From Moniliella sp. 'wahieum' (taxonomy: Eukaryota > Basidiomycota > Moniliellomycetes > Moniliellales > Moniliellaceae), in contig RSEE01000152.1 of NCBI GenBank assembly GCA_003971905.1, positions 1 through 64,000 on the forward strand: a stretch of 64,000 bases of DNA. Reading direction: 5' to 3'. The translations under genes and the position numbers were made by a program. Shown piece by piece: positions 11,054-22,101 of this stretch (position 1 is its first letter; each line of letters starts with the position of its first letter). The notes below the pieces were generated by a model. It was not told where the DNA came from. It saw nothing but the letters and a program-made list of their open reading frames with translations, and searched no databases.

Positions 11054-13374
11054 TGCGCCTGCCGAGCGTTCCGCAGGCGTTGCATCGTGCTGGTCTTGGT
11101 GTTGGTGTTGGTGGTGGTACATGGCATGGCACATGGCCGCATGCTGCAAGCGAGCCAAGGCGATCTGGACCAAATCGCGTACTTGCCGCTTAGTCTGTGC
11201 CGTGGAACGTACCCGCGCGCGCACCCACACCACACCCAGGAGGAGCAGGATCACACTCGTGCCCAACACGCGATGGCGACGTACGAACGCGCGCACCACC
11301 CCACGCACACGACATCCCATAGGTCGAATCGCACGCGCAGTAAATAGTAGCGTTTGCGTTTCCCCGTCCCCCAGGCCTGCTTCCGCCCCGGCCCCGGCCC
11401 CGGCCCCGCCAAAGCGCAGAACAGTAAGTGTACCTTCGGCCTCGAGGTCCGTCAGAGCCAACTGCCACACCTGCGCAAACTCGTCTGCATCCACTGCTGT
11501 GCCTGCGCGGCGCAGTTGCGCCCACACTTGCTCCTGCGCCTCGGGCACGGACAGCGCGGTGGCGCGGCGCGGATCCGAGGCCCACTCCGAGGCCGAGACC
11601 GAGTTCGAGGTCGAGGTCGAGGTCGCGGTCGCGGTCGTGGGGTGGGAAGCTAGCGGCGGTGGGGCACGGGGGGGTACGCGGTGACACAGGACTTGTCCAT
11701 GCCACGTAGCTAGGATGTGGAGGAGGAGTTGACCGACTTGCGTGGCGCGGAGCTGAGCGTGCGTGTCGGGGGAACAGTGGGGTGCGAGTGCCCCCAGTGG
11801 GACTAAAGCCTGTACTGCACTGGGCAAAGTTGTCCAGCGCGAAGCTGAGGCCCGCAAGCGTACCGACTCGCACCCGTCCCACAGCCCGTCGTGGCACACG
11901 CTTTTCTCGGGACAGGGCGTGCACACTGAAGGTAGCCACGAGACAGGTACCACCTCGAGCGGGGACAGCACCCGTCGTCTCCCCTCGTGCTGGTCGTGGT
12001 CGGGAGTGTGGGTGTGGTTGGTGTGTGGGCACGAGGGTGGTGCAGCCGCGCAGGATGAGAGCTGGACCCGGAATCGCAAAACCCCAGTGCGCGGGACTGC
12101 TGTGCTCGCGCATACAGGACCAGTCCCACGACCAAACTCGTGCCCCACAGCAGCAGTCGTACCACCGACCACAGCAGGACCCGCTTCCCGGCCTGGGCCT
12201 GGGCTTGTGCGCCCGCCGGAGCACCTCTCCCTCCGTCTCGGACAACCTTCCGTATCCATCTCCGTAGTCGTACTCGTACCCGTCCTCCTCGTCATCGTCA
12301 TCGTCCTCCAGCCCATCGTCGTCGTCCTCATCGCCGTCATCGTCCTCATCCTCCTCGTCATCCTCCTCGGCCGAACTGCTCGCTGCAACCCCGCTTACCT
12401 CGCCCAAGCGGGGGGGAAGACGGCGGAGACGCATACCCAACTTCGGGACCGCACCTCCCCTCCATATCCTTGTCGTTCTCCCTGTCCTTGCCGTTCTCCC
12501 GTACGCCGCGGCCAGCCCAGGCGCGTCTTGCGACCCTCGCCTTCACCTTCACCTTCGTACCTAGGTCCAACCCCAACCCCAATCCCAGACGTAAACCCAG
12601 ACGTAAACCCAGACGTAGACGTAAACGTAGACGGCACAGCAGGCCCGGTGGTGTGGTGTGGTACTTTCTGCCCAACTAGGTCGCGGCGTGGACGTCTGCA
12701 CCCGGTCCCGCACGCCAGCACACCGCGCAAGGGTCAGTACGGGGTTACGGGTTACTTACCCTCCAACTAGCAACTAGCCCTGGAGTAGGGGCAAGGGTCA
12801 ACGCGTGTGTATGTGGGGGGAAGGGTAGACACCTACCCCCTCAACCCGGGGACTGGGAGGGGAGGTGGGCCCCTACCCCCCCACCACCCACCGGAACAAA
12901 CGTACCTTCCAAAGGAGGCCATGGCCTCGTTCGTCCCGCTCCGCGTCACCGCCTCACTGGACTCACTGGCCTCACTGGCATCACTGGCCTTACGGGCGGT
13001 ACGGGCGGAAGGTGCGTCGGGCCGGTGGTGTGCGGGAAGGAAGGTGCGGACGGACGAAGCTGGAACGGATTGTCAGAGGAAAAGTTATGATCGTACTGAG
13101 GTGGGTTGTATCTTCCTCGTCTTGCTCCTTCTCCGCTCGTGCTGCCATCCGGTTCGTGCTCGTGCTCTTGCCCCTGCTCTTGCTCCTGCATGATAACATT
13201 ATGGAACAGGGCGAGGAGGTGAGCCTTGCGCGCAGTGGCTGGGACGCGCACGCCGTGGTGCCGCAGAATGGCACGTAGACGCGCGGCAGTCGCGCTGGAC
13301 GGGTCGAACCTCCCGCTGAGGTAGTCGTCGTCGTCCGTGGTAGAAGTGGAAGTGCTGGGGGGAGGCTTGGCCAT
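10568..13374 (-). CDS. SRC1: Src1/Heh inner nuclear membrane protein (HeH + Man1-Src1 C-terminal domain)
   Basis: LEM-like inner nuclear membrane proteins tether chromatin and help recruit ESCRT factors to nuclear pores. From ATG 13374 an acidic stretch (TTDDDDYLSGRFD) leads into a HeH/SAP-like helix-extended-loop-helix: ARLRAILRHHGVRVP then HLLALFHNVI. A long low-complexity linker follows, with Phe-Thr-Ser-Gly repeats near 12,590 and an Asp/Glu run at about 12,266-12,374. Transmembrane segment 1 lies at about 12,110-12,184, followed by a lumenal part with CTPCPEKSVCHDGLWDGCE. Transmembrane segment 2 (about 11,217-11,275) precedes the C-terminal MSC domain, whose signature is LWAQVSSIVQANTNVRTRQ plus DWVKAWEWIG. 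Frame changes occur along the length. It is transcribed away from the NDUFAF7 gene from a shared 328-base interval. Confidence 0.85.
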
Positions 13375-13702
13375 GGCGATGGCGCTACCGGTGGTGGGGA
13401 TGGGGGTGGCGGTGGGGATGAGGATGGTTTTGGGGACTTTGGGGTGGGACGCTACCTCACTTTGACAAAAAGGCCGCTGGATCACCATCCAACGCCCCTC
13501 ACGCGCCCAATTGACCCCAGGTTCGATCCGCAGCGGCTGCATATTTTTTCGCGTCTTGTGCGTGCTCGGCTCGTCGGCGATCGATCGCTGGATGATGGAT
13601 GATTGCATCTTGAAACCAAGCCAGCCTTCCAACCCAACCCCCGCCGCCTTCTTCTGCGGCCCCGCACCCACGCCGACAGCAACGACACCCACCACCACCA
13701 GC
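13375..13702. promoter_or_regulatory. Bidirectional interval SRC1 / NDUFAF7
   Basis: The two start codons face away from each other across 328 bases, so the promoters must overlap or sit side by side. The interval is less GC-rich in its centre, with CATATTTTTTCG near 13,539. I see no clear TATA box. That it acts as a shared promoter is inferred from layout only. Confidence 0.45.
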
Positions 13703-15767
13703 ATGTCGACCATGCCAAAGCTCATCCGCCTCGCCTCCACCCTCCCCCGGCTCTCTTCCGCCCGCCTAAACCCCTTCACCCCCCTCGCGCCTCTCGCGCC
13801 CTTGGCGCCCTTGGCGCCCTGGGCGCCGCGCGGCCGGCGCGCCTTGGCCACCACAGCCGGGCCGGAGGAGCAAGGCCACGCCGCGGCGCAGCAAGCAGAG
13901 GAAGACGAAACGAGGCGTTTGGCGACGTCGGCACGGATCACAGCGACCATGGCAGACATCCTAGCCAAGTCAATCAAAGTGGATGGACCAATGAGTGTGG
14001 CGAGTTTTATGCGTGCGGCGCTTTTGGACCCGGCGTTGGGGTACTACGCTGCGGCCCATGCGCCCTCCTCGCCACACGATAAGGAACGCCATGTAATTGG
14101 TGCCAAAGGTGACTTTGTTACTTCCCCTGAGATTACGCAGGTGTTTGGAGAGTTGTTTGGGATTTACTTTGTGGCGCTTATGGTGATGTGCTCCGTGCTC
14201 CTCCTCCTCCTCCTCCTGCTTCTGCTTCTGCGTCTGCGTCGGCTTCGGCTTCGGGTTCGGCGTCGGCTTCGGCTTCGGCTCGCCCACCGCCGCCTATTCG
14301 TCTCGTCGAGTTTGGACCTGGACGCGGGACGTTGCTGCAGGACGTGTTGCGCACGTTTGCGCGGTTCCCTGCTGTGGCAGATAACTTGCATGCCATCCAT
14401 CTGTCGAGACGTCCGAGGGACTACGTCGACTTCAATGGCAGCGATTCAGGATGTGCTCAATGCCAGCTCCACCCCGGCGGGTGCACGTCGTACCCTCATC
14501 CCTATCCAGCCGGGGGAAGAACCACCGCCGTACGAGCAAGGCACACTGCAAGTCCAATGGTTCGACTCGATTCATTCGGTTCCGATCCGGGCGAGAGGTA
14601 CACCATGTTGATCGCTCATGAGTTCTTTGATGCGCTGCCGATTCATGTGTTTCAGAAAACCCAAGATGGATTCCGAGAGGTGCTGATTAACCTCAAGAAC
14701 CCGGATAAGCCCGCTTCGGCCCAAGCTGCCGGGTGTCCACTCACAAGGCCTCCGACTTTATCCAGGCCCACCTCGACGCCAAACGTACGAGTAACAGCAA
14801 GGCCAACTCCGAATCCCAATCGGAATCGGAGGCACCTGCACCCGCTCCGAAACCCGAGTTTGAGTACGTGCTGAGTCCCGGCCCAACAGCGTGGTCGGAA
14901 CTGCTTGCGTCGCGCAATCCGCGTTTCCAAAGCATGCAGCCTGGGCAGCAAGTGGAGATTTCACCGGACGCATGGGCGGCAGCGCGCAAAGTAGGTGAAC
15001 TGGTAGCTGGACGAGAAGCACCGTTACCCACTTTACCATCTGAAGAACCTAAGGACGAAATTGGTAAGCAATAAAAGCCATGCTTGTTCCGATTCGGAAC
15101 GACGTGCCGCAGCTCGCGCTCATTCCTCCCACGGTGGCGTCGCGGCCATCGTCGATTACGGTGACGAAATTCTTTCCCCAACTCGTTCCGCGCTTTCAAA
15201 CATCACCATATTGTCGATCCCCTGGCAACCCGGGCACCGCCGACTTGACTGCCAACGTGGACTTTGTCCATGTCAAACATGCGATTGACTCGACTGACGG
15301 TACGTTGCCTCAAAAAAACTCGCCTCGTTCCCCTTCCTTGTTTTTCTTGTTTTCTCCCTTATTCTCCCCCCCCCTGTCTTGCACCGTTGCTCCCCTCTCC
15401 TCTCACCCTACTCTTGGCCACATCCTGACCCACTGACCCACTGACGCACACCAGCAACAATCCCTCGGCCCAGCCGAGCAGGGCCCGTTCCTCGCGGCGA
15501 TGGGACTGGAACTACGCGTGAACAAGCTACTTGCCTCTGCGCCAGCGGATCGACGGGAAGTGATCACCCAGCGGCGTACCGCGTGATCGACATGACCTCC
15601 ATGGGCAAAGAGTACAAGGTCTTAGGCGTCAAAGCTCCGCTTACGATGCAGTCAACCGTACCACAGCCCCAAGTACTCCTTTGTACCCTTTTGAGTACCC
15701 GCACGAAGGTGACCAGCCACCTATCGTCGAGGCGGAGGCCGATGCCGACCCTACAACGTCTTCTTAA
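13703..15767 (+). CDS. NDUFAF7: NDUFAF7-type mitochondrial protein arginine methyltransferase (MidA family)
   Basis: NDUFAF7 methylates an arginine of the 49-kDa complex I subunit (NDUFS2) and is needed for complex I assembly. Start ATG 13703 opens a basic Arg/Ser/Ala-rich leader fitting a mitochondrial presequence. Family motifs follow in order: PMSVASFMRAALLDPALGYY, GAKGDFVTSPEITQVFGELF, the SAM-binding motif VEFGPGRGTLLQDVLRTF, LIAHEFFDALPIHVFQ, FEYVLSP, IVDYGDE and ANVDFVHVKHAI. An intron with a GTACGT donor runs 15300-15454. A Ser/Ala-rich insert sits just before the SAM motif and a charged linker after the FFDALP motif. A C-terminal stretch FEYPHEGDQ leads to stop 15767. Several single-base frame changes are present. 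The assembly function implies this organism keeps respiratory complex I. Confidence 0.9.
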
Positions 15768-16713
15768 CCGTGCTCGTGTGCCGTGGAGTGAGTGGCATGC
15801 CGTGCGGGGCGTGTCTTCTCGGGGTCCTGCCGTGGCGGGCCGTGTGCTGTCGTCGGCAGAGGGTCCGGGAGAGACTGCCACCCTACCCTCGGGCCTCATC
15901 AATCATCCTGGACTTGGGTCTTAGATCTTACCACGCAATCGTCCTATCGTCCTATCGTGGTGTCGCTCGGTCAACCCCCTGCTCTGCGTCTTTCTGTGGA
16001 TCTGGCTGAGGACGGAGCGGTGGACCTCAGGACCCTAACCCTGACCCTGACCCTGACCCTGGCCTTGACCTTGACCTTGACCTGACCTGAGATGCGTCGG
16101 TGCCGGTCCAGGCTTCCTTCCCTCCGTTGCACATGGGTGCCACATGCGATGTACCTCCCTCCCCCGCACCACACCCTACCTAGCAGACCAAAGACCACCC
16201 AATCGACGTGATTAATAAGTGCCGTGTGCCCTCTGTTGCGCACTAGAGCGCAGTGCATGGTTCTGTCCGTAGACGCAAAAGGCACCTACCACCCACATTC
16301 CATTCCGCCACGGTACGACCGCAACGACGGCTAGTAGGTCTGAGGTGCACCGGGCGTTTGGAGGGGAAACTAAGGCCAAGGCTGCATGGTACATTGGTGG
16401 TGGTTGGGTTATTCCGTCCCGCTCCCATCCGCCCCGGCCCCCTCGTGTTGCACCGACCCCCGCGCTGATTTACCCATTAGGCATTCCATTCCGCCCGGCG
16501 CCGCGGAACGCCGCGTGCGGCCTGCGGGGGGGGCGAGACGTGGCAGGCTTAAGCGGTACCGGTTACCCCAGCACAAAGCACCGCACCACGCACCGCTGAT
16601 TAGCGGCCAAGCGGTAAACGACCCCCGCCCCCCATTCTCCCTTTTTTTCTTCCTCTTCTTCCACCTCCACTCCACCTCCACCTCACCTGGCCCCGGCCCC
16701 GGCCCCCACCCCG
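15768..16713. other. Intergenic region with CCCTGA repeat
   Basis: This lies between NDUFAF7 and the derlin gene. Around 16,033-16,090 there is a short array beginning ACCCTAACCCTGACCCTGA and drifting to CCTTGA units. The derlin-proximal end is C/T-rich with TTTTTTTCTTCCTCTTCTTCC near 16,645. No convincing gene was found, although some open frames exist. Confidence 0.5.
16033..16090 (+). repeat. CCCTGA array resembling variant telomere repeat
   Basis: One CCCTAA unit is followed by four CCCTGA units and then CCTTGA units. This could be a chance microsatellite or an interstitial stretch of degenerate telomere-like repeat. Confidence 0.6.
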
Positions 16714-17490
16714 ATGGACCTTGGACGCGTCCCCCCCATCACGCGCGCCTGGGCTGGCCTGACGCTAGCGCTGGGCGTGGCGGAGCACGTTGGACTCGTG
16801 TCGCAGTTCCAGCTGTGGTTCAGTCCACGGCAAGTCTTTGTCAAGGGCCAAGTGTGGCGTGTGGTGAGCTGTTTTCTGTTTTTGGCCAGCTGGACCTGGA
16901 CAGCCTGATGCACATTTTCTTCACGATGCGGTACTGCTGGATCTTGGAGGACGAGTCGTACCAAGGACGCAAAGCGGACTACGTTTGGCTCCTGCTCTTG
17001 TCCTCGGGCGCACTACTCTTCCTCAGCCCATTACCGGTCAGGAATTCCTAGGTTCAAGCTTGGCGTTTGTCCTGCTGTGTATCTGGTCCCGCCGTAACCC
17101 CACATTCACATTTCGCTCTTTGGTCTGCTCACTGTGCTGCACCTTACTTCCCAATCGCTTGGGTCGCCCTCGAGGGAATGTTCGAACTCACTTTCAAACA
17201 TTCCCCCGATCCATCCTCTCCCAACTCATCGCCATGGCCGTCGCTCATCTCTACTACTTTGCCATCGACGTATGGCCACAAGAGTACCGCTCCGCAGGGA
17301 AAACCGTTTTGCAAACCCCTTCTTTCTTGTACGTTCCCCCACCCCTTCCGTATCCTCCTCCTTTCACCCCTCCCTCTGTCTTCTCTTCGCCCCTCCCCCT
17401 TTGGCTCTCGAATAAGCCTGTTGGCTATTGACTGACGTTGCTATGGGCTGGGGTGCGCGCATCTGGCACAGGTTGCTCGACGATCAGTAG
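16714..17490 (+). CDS. DER1: Derlin, ER membrane ERAD protein
   Basis: Derlins are rhomboid pseudoproteases that help move misfolded proteins from the ER to the cytosol. From ATG 16714, PPITRAWAGLTLALGVAEHV matches the derlin start, and GQVWRVVSCFLF contains the conserved WR motif. Next come IFFTMRYCWILEDESYQGRK, DYVWLLLLSSGALLFLSPL and FLGSSLAFVLLCIWSRRNP, then ALEGMFELTF and AHLYYFAIDVWPQ ending TVLQTPSFL. These give about five to six membrane segments, as expected. An intron with a GTACGT donor begins near 17,331 and a CAG acceptor lies at 17,471. The stop given (17,490) is the nearest one; in another frame the last exon continues as an Asp-rich tail to about 17,620, which may be the true C-terminus. 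At least three single-base frame changes occur. Confidence 0.85.
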
Positions 17491-18409
17491 ACGCCGACGC
17501 CGACGGCGATGGCAACGGCGATGGCAACTTCGATGGCGGCGGGAGATGGGATGGAGATGACAATGACAACAACAACGATGGCGATGACGATGGCGACGAC
17601 AAGGATGATCTCGTCGGTTGCGTGTTCCCCCTTCCACCCTCCACTCTTCCACTCTTCCACTCTTCTACCCTGCCACCCTGCCACCTGCCACTTTTCTACC
17701 GTGGCCGGACTTCCTCGGCCGGTGGGATCATGTCGCTGTTCGCTTCGAGTCGCCCCGATTGGATTGGATTGGATTCGCTTCGATTCGATCGCCTGAGTTG
17801 GCATTCCTATTCACGTTGAGTCCCAGCTGGCTGATAGCTTCGTCCCCACGGCAGGACAGGATAGGACAGGCCACGAAAGTGAAACGTGGCGGACACTCTT
17901 GGGAGGCTGTGGTGTGTAGATGTAGATGGCAGATTGCTATGACCGCAAGAGCAGGAGGATGAGGATGAGGATGGGGGGAGGGGGCTCTGGCTTGGGTTAG
18001 GTTAGGTTATGGGAGTGGGGAGTGAACGTCAGTTGAACGTTGAACGTTGAACCCAGAGGCCGGAGGGCCCAGGCCAAGAGAGCCCCTACACGAGTGAATC
18101 GGAGCATCGGCTGGACCTGGGTTCCCAGTGGACTCTGTTGCTAAGTATGATTAACTCTGGTGGGTTGGCCTTTGCTAGATTGGGATCACCGTCGTACCGG
18201 GCAGTTGCACCGATGGTCCGGCGGGCGGGGAAGCGGAATGGGCGAGGCGATGGTGTGGTGCATGACGACGTCCGTGCGCAGCATTGAACATTGCAACGGG
18301 CCTGATGTGAGCAGGCTGAGCTGAGCCTCCAAGGGTCAGATCCAGAGCACAAGGCAGGAGGGCCGACGGGAGACGCCCCCACCACACCACACCACACCAC
18401 ATCTTCGCC
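17491..18409. other. Intergenic or 3' region after derlin
   Basis: The first 130 bases are made of GAC/GGC/AAC triplets (17,490-17,620), encoding an Asp/Gly/Asn-rich stretch that may be the derlin tail. C/T-rich CCACTCTTCCACTCTTC repeats follow near 17,640, then GGATTGGATTGGATT near 17,758, GGTTAGGTTAGGTTA near 17,996 and GTTGAACGTTGAACGTTGAAC near 18,031. No other gene is seen up to the CACACCACACCA tract before the epimerase start. Confidence 0.4.
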
Positions 18410-19514
18410 ATGGCGGTCGAGCAAGTGCACATCGCCACGCCGCCGGCAAGTCGCAGCTCACTGTGCTCACGTACGGCGCCACCGTGCTCAGCTGGAAGCG
18501 CGACGGCGAGGAACAACTCTTCCTCAGTTCGCTTGCTGCGCTGGACGGTTCAGCCGCCGTCCGCGGTGGCATCCCCATCGTCTTTCCTATCTTTAACAAC
18601 CCCACCCGCCCCATTGCTGGATCCATCGACGCGTACCCCCCCAAACTCCGCCAGGGCCTGACAAGATGCCCAACATGGTTTCACCCGCACCACCGTCTGG
18701 ACCTACCTCGGCGCCAAGGACGGCCCCGGAGGCGAGAAGGTCGTCTCGTTTGGTACGTGTTCGTCCCTCCGCTGTCTGGCTGGGCGTGCAAGAACTTGCC
18801 GCCCTCCTGTCTGTCGTCATGCGTTATGGTTGGTTGAAAATGTGAGAGGTGCTGACCATTCCTTTGTACTCTCTTCGTCTGTTCGTCTGTTTGCTTGCTT
18901 GCTTGGTCTTTTTGTTTTTGCTGTTTCTTGAGGGGGGTAGAACTCGACACGGACGACCACAAGGACTTTGCAGCGTACTATCCTTGCACGTGAAGCTCAC
19001 GTACCAAGTGCGAATTAGCGATGTATCGCCTACGCTCACCACGTCACTCCATGTAACCAACTTGAGCGAGGACGAAGCGCCGTTCCACGCGCTGTTCCAC
19101 AACTACATCCGTGTGCACTCTGCCACCACAGCCCAGCTGACCGGCCTAGCCTCCGCCACCTGCATCGACACGACCGACGCCAACCGAACCAAGACCCACA
19201 CTGCCGACCCGCTCGTGCTCCACGCCAAACCGATCGATAGTGTATTTTACAACGTTCCCGGCGACGTGGCCCTGGCCGAACCGCAACCGGAACCAGGCCG
19301 CACACTCAGCCTCCATGCCTCCCCCACGTTCCACACTACGACCGTATGGAACCCAGCCGAACAAGGCGCAGCTGGAATTCGTGATCTCCACCCGGGCGGT
19401 TGGAACGAATTTGTCTGCATCGAACCCGGTAGCATCAAGGACCTTAACTTTGTTGCCCCGCACTCCACCTGGACCGCTTCCCAAACGCTTACCGTCACCT
19501 CGACGGCACCGTGA
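18410..19514 (+). CDS. Glucose-6-phosphate 1-epimerase (aldose 1-epimerase family)
   Basis: This enzyme interconverts the alpha and beta anomers of hexose-6-phosphate in the cytosol (yeast YMR099C type). Start ATG 18410 precedes VLTYGATVLSWKRDGEEQLF, SAAVRGGIPIVFPIFNNP, and, after the intron 18753-18940 (GTACGT donor), ELDTDDHKDFAAYYP, LTTSLHVTNLSEDEAPFHAL and LFHNYIRVHS. GWNEFVCIEPGSI holds the conserved Glu of the family active site, and the protein ends TSTAP with stop 19514. Length (about 300 residues) fits. Frame changes occur soon after the start and around 18,665. The RGGIPIVFP motif separates this from galactose mutarotase. Confidence 0.9.
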
Positions 19515-20832
19515 CTCGCGATGCAGCTGCATCTGTAGCCGGTACCCGGTAACGGGCACTTGGTACGCGCACGGGCGCTTAGGGTCCTCTACTGTGGCTT
19601 ACCCTGTATGCCTCTTGGTTTAGGTTCGCCACTGAGGACTGAGTACTGACAGTCAGCTTCCTGACTCGCTTGCGCTAGGGAACTGTACCCTGCGCACCGA
19701 AATTATCGATCATCGTTCTTGCACAGCCACCTGGGCCGGGAGAGGCGCGTGACACAGTCCTCCTCGTCCCATTGCCTTTGAGCTGTAGAACTTGTAGAAC
19801 TTGTAGAACTTGTAGAACTGCAAACTGTTGAGCCTGATGAACTGGGCAGCTGGGGGCGCATAGGTCTCCCCCCTTGTCCCAAACGAAGGGATAAGATCTA
19901 AGATCCGAACATGCGACATTTGTGGGCGGGCTGTGCTCCCTTCTGCACGGTCTCATGCAGGGTGCGGGCGCTGGCCCGCAGCGCGCAACCTACAAGTTCG
20001 CGCCACAGTGTGGACCGAGCTGCAGTCTGAGGCCTGAATACGAACAAACCGAGCTAGAGAGACCCAGTGAGATCTCGGTTCAGGTCTCTTTCAGGCCTCG
20101 TTTCGGTATGTTTGTCCTTGAACGTAGGGCGAATCTCATGTGTGGCATCGTGCCCGTTTACTTTACCTCTCTAGGTTGCCCGTGCGGCAGCCGCGTCTCC
20201 CCTGTTTCCCCGGGCCTGTTCCCCATTCTTCCTCTATTATGTTGTTTCCCTTTCAGTCTCTGTCTGTTAGCAATGGTTCTTCGTGGTTTCTCCCCAAGGT
20301 CCATCGTCGTCGCCCCCCTCCTCTCCTGGCCAATTGATCGACCCAGTACAAGCACCTCCTCCTCCTCTTAGTCGCACCTCTAGCTCCCACTTCTTCAGCT
20401 CTCAGTTCCCCAGCCCAAGTCCAGCCCAATTCAGCCACGTGTGGTCCTGCCTAGTACAGCCACGCCACCCCCTGGCCCAGTCCAGCTCTAGTCCAGCTGT
20501 GTGGATCCTCCCCGCGGCCCCTCCCCGTCGCACAAGGCTTCAGACACGCTACTGCTTCCCACACAGCTTTGTGCCACACTTGCAGCTGCCTCTGCTGTTC
20601 GCCGAGAAGCCTCTCCGTGTCCCTAGCTCTGCTCGGACGCACCAATCAGCGCAAGCGCGTACCTACCATGAGTCGACCTTAGGATCTAAGGGATTGTACC
20701 CATAAACTCCTGGGCGGGCTCCCTGGCGGCGCGCGCCCGTGTGACAACAGGCAAGTTACAATAGAAGAGGCGAACGCACTCTTCTTGTGGTACGGCCCGC
20801 GGGCATCCAATATCCAGGGGTCACCGGTGAAG
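19515..20832. other. Intergenic region with TTGTAGAAC repeat
   Basis: About 1.3 kb lies between the epimerase and the 3' end of the second ubiquitin-like gene. A four-unit array of the 9-mer CTTGTAGAA sits at 19,782-19,820. A Pro/Ser-rich open frame around 20,283-20,705 is judged compositional. No RNA gene or conserved protein motif was recognised. Confidence 0.4.
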
Positions 20833-22101
20833 TTAATAAGGATCGGCACCGCCGATCATACGAACCATCATGTACAGCATGGACCCGTTGCGAACGTTTT
20901 GCTCCCACAGGCTCTTGCCCTCTTGTAGCTGCTGACCACAAAAAATCAAGTGGCTCGCCTGGCGAAACCGCGCAATGCCTGCCCGCTCCTCGATTTGCAA
21001 CTGAATCGTCACCTCGGTATCTTCCGGCCGCACGTCCAGCACGTACACCGAGTCGATCAAAGTACCCACGATCACCCGCATCCCCCCCGCGGGGAAGCGG
21101 TACCATGTGCAAAATCGTCTCGTTTTTAATATCCTTATGCTCCCACACGCGCTGCTCGTCCTCCAGCGCACCAAGCGAGCTCCATGGGAACAATAGCGAT
21201 TGTCGCTCGGTCGTAACTCGTCTGTTCCTCAATGCGCGATTTGAGACTGAGCACCGTATCGTCCCGATGCACGTCCAACATCAGCAGTTCGTGGGTGAAC
21301 GTCAGGACAAACAGACGTCTCACCGCTTGTGTCGACGAGGCATAATGTTGCATGTCGTGAGACCACACAATCCCATCTCGTCCTCGAGCCGCGGCATCAA
21401 GTGCACGACCGACCCGCTCCTCAGCCCGCACCGGTGCAACGGCATCCGTCCGGCCGGATCCGTTTGGATCGCAACACGGGCCCGTCGATCCGGTCCACAA
21501 TCAAAATCTGTTTTTCGGGGGGGACATGGACGTGCCGCACAGGGCCTGGACTTTGGCCATGAACCTGTTCGTATCCTCTCCCAATCCGTCTCGATGCGCA
21601 CCGTTGGTCCCGACGGCCTCTGACCCAAACGTGCATCTTGTCCAGCAACATAAACTCGTTCTTCCCGGGCCATTCGCATACTTTGTACGTGGACAGAACT
21701 CGTGTATCGTCCTCTAAGTGTTCGTTGGTGAGATCGTACCATAGCCGCTGCGAGCTAACCGCCGTACCTACCTCTTTCTCAATCGCTGCCTTGAACTTAC
21801 CCACAGGATCTTCCGAATCGAGCTGCACCCGCACCGTCGTCCCGTCCACCGTGCGCACAACCAATTCCACCTGCCCCGCCAGACGGAACTTCACACCGTG
21901 CCTCAGCCTCGCCAACACCATACTCGGCCAACGTCCGCTCATCGTCCAGGTCCGCGTGGCCAGGGGAACCAAACGCTGCTGCTCCCGCGGCAGCTTGTTC
22001 GTCCCGCGGATTGGCCTTGAGGTCGGCGATGGTGTCGGTGCGCGGATCAACCTGCACGCCGACGCAGCCCGAGACGGATACCGTGCCAGTTGGAGAAACA
22101 T
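20833..22101 (-). CDS. Penta-ubiquitin-like domain protein, copy 2
   Basis: Inverted paralogue of the gene at 1662-2936, with the same five units in order. ATG 22101 gives MFLQL, then DPRTDTIADLKA and LAEYGVG (unit 1). Unit 2 is VELVVRTVDGTTVRVQLD with KFKAAIEKEVGTAVSSQRLW. Unit 3 begins near DKMHVWVRG and has PPEKQILIVDRIDGPVL. Unit 4 is RRLFVLTFTHELLMLDV with ETILHMVPL at its end. Unit 5 is MRVIVGTLIDSVYVLDV, QASHLIFCGQQLQEGKSLWE and YMMVRMIGGADPY, then TAA at 20833. The last unit ends in Gly-Gly followed by ADPY, reminiscent of a ubiquitin precursor needing C-terminal trimming. Single-base frame changes are present but at positions different from copy 1. The function is unknown: it could be a modifier precursor or a structural array. 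Confidence 0.72.

Noticed and set aside
13440-13540. GGTTCGATCC resembling a tRNA B box near 13,520
   Set aside because: The flanking bases do not pair into a T-arm and no A box or acceptor stem fits upstream.
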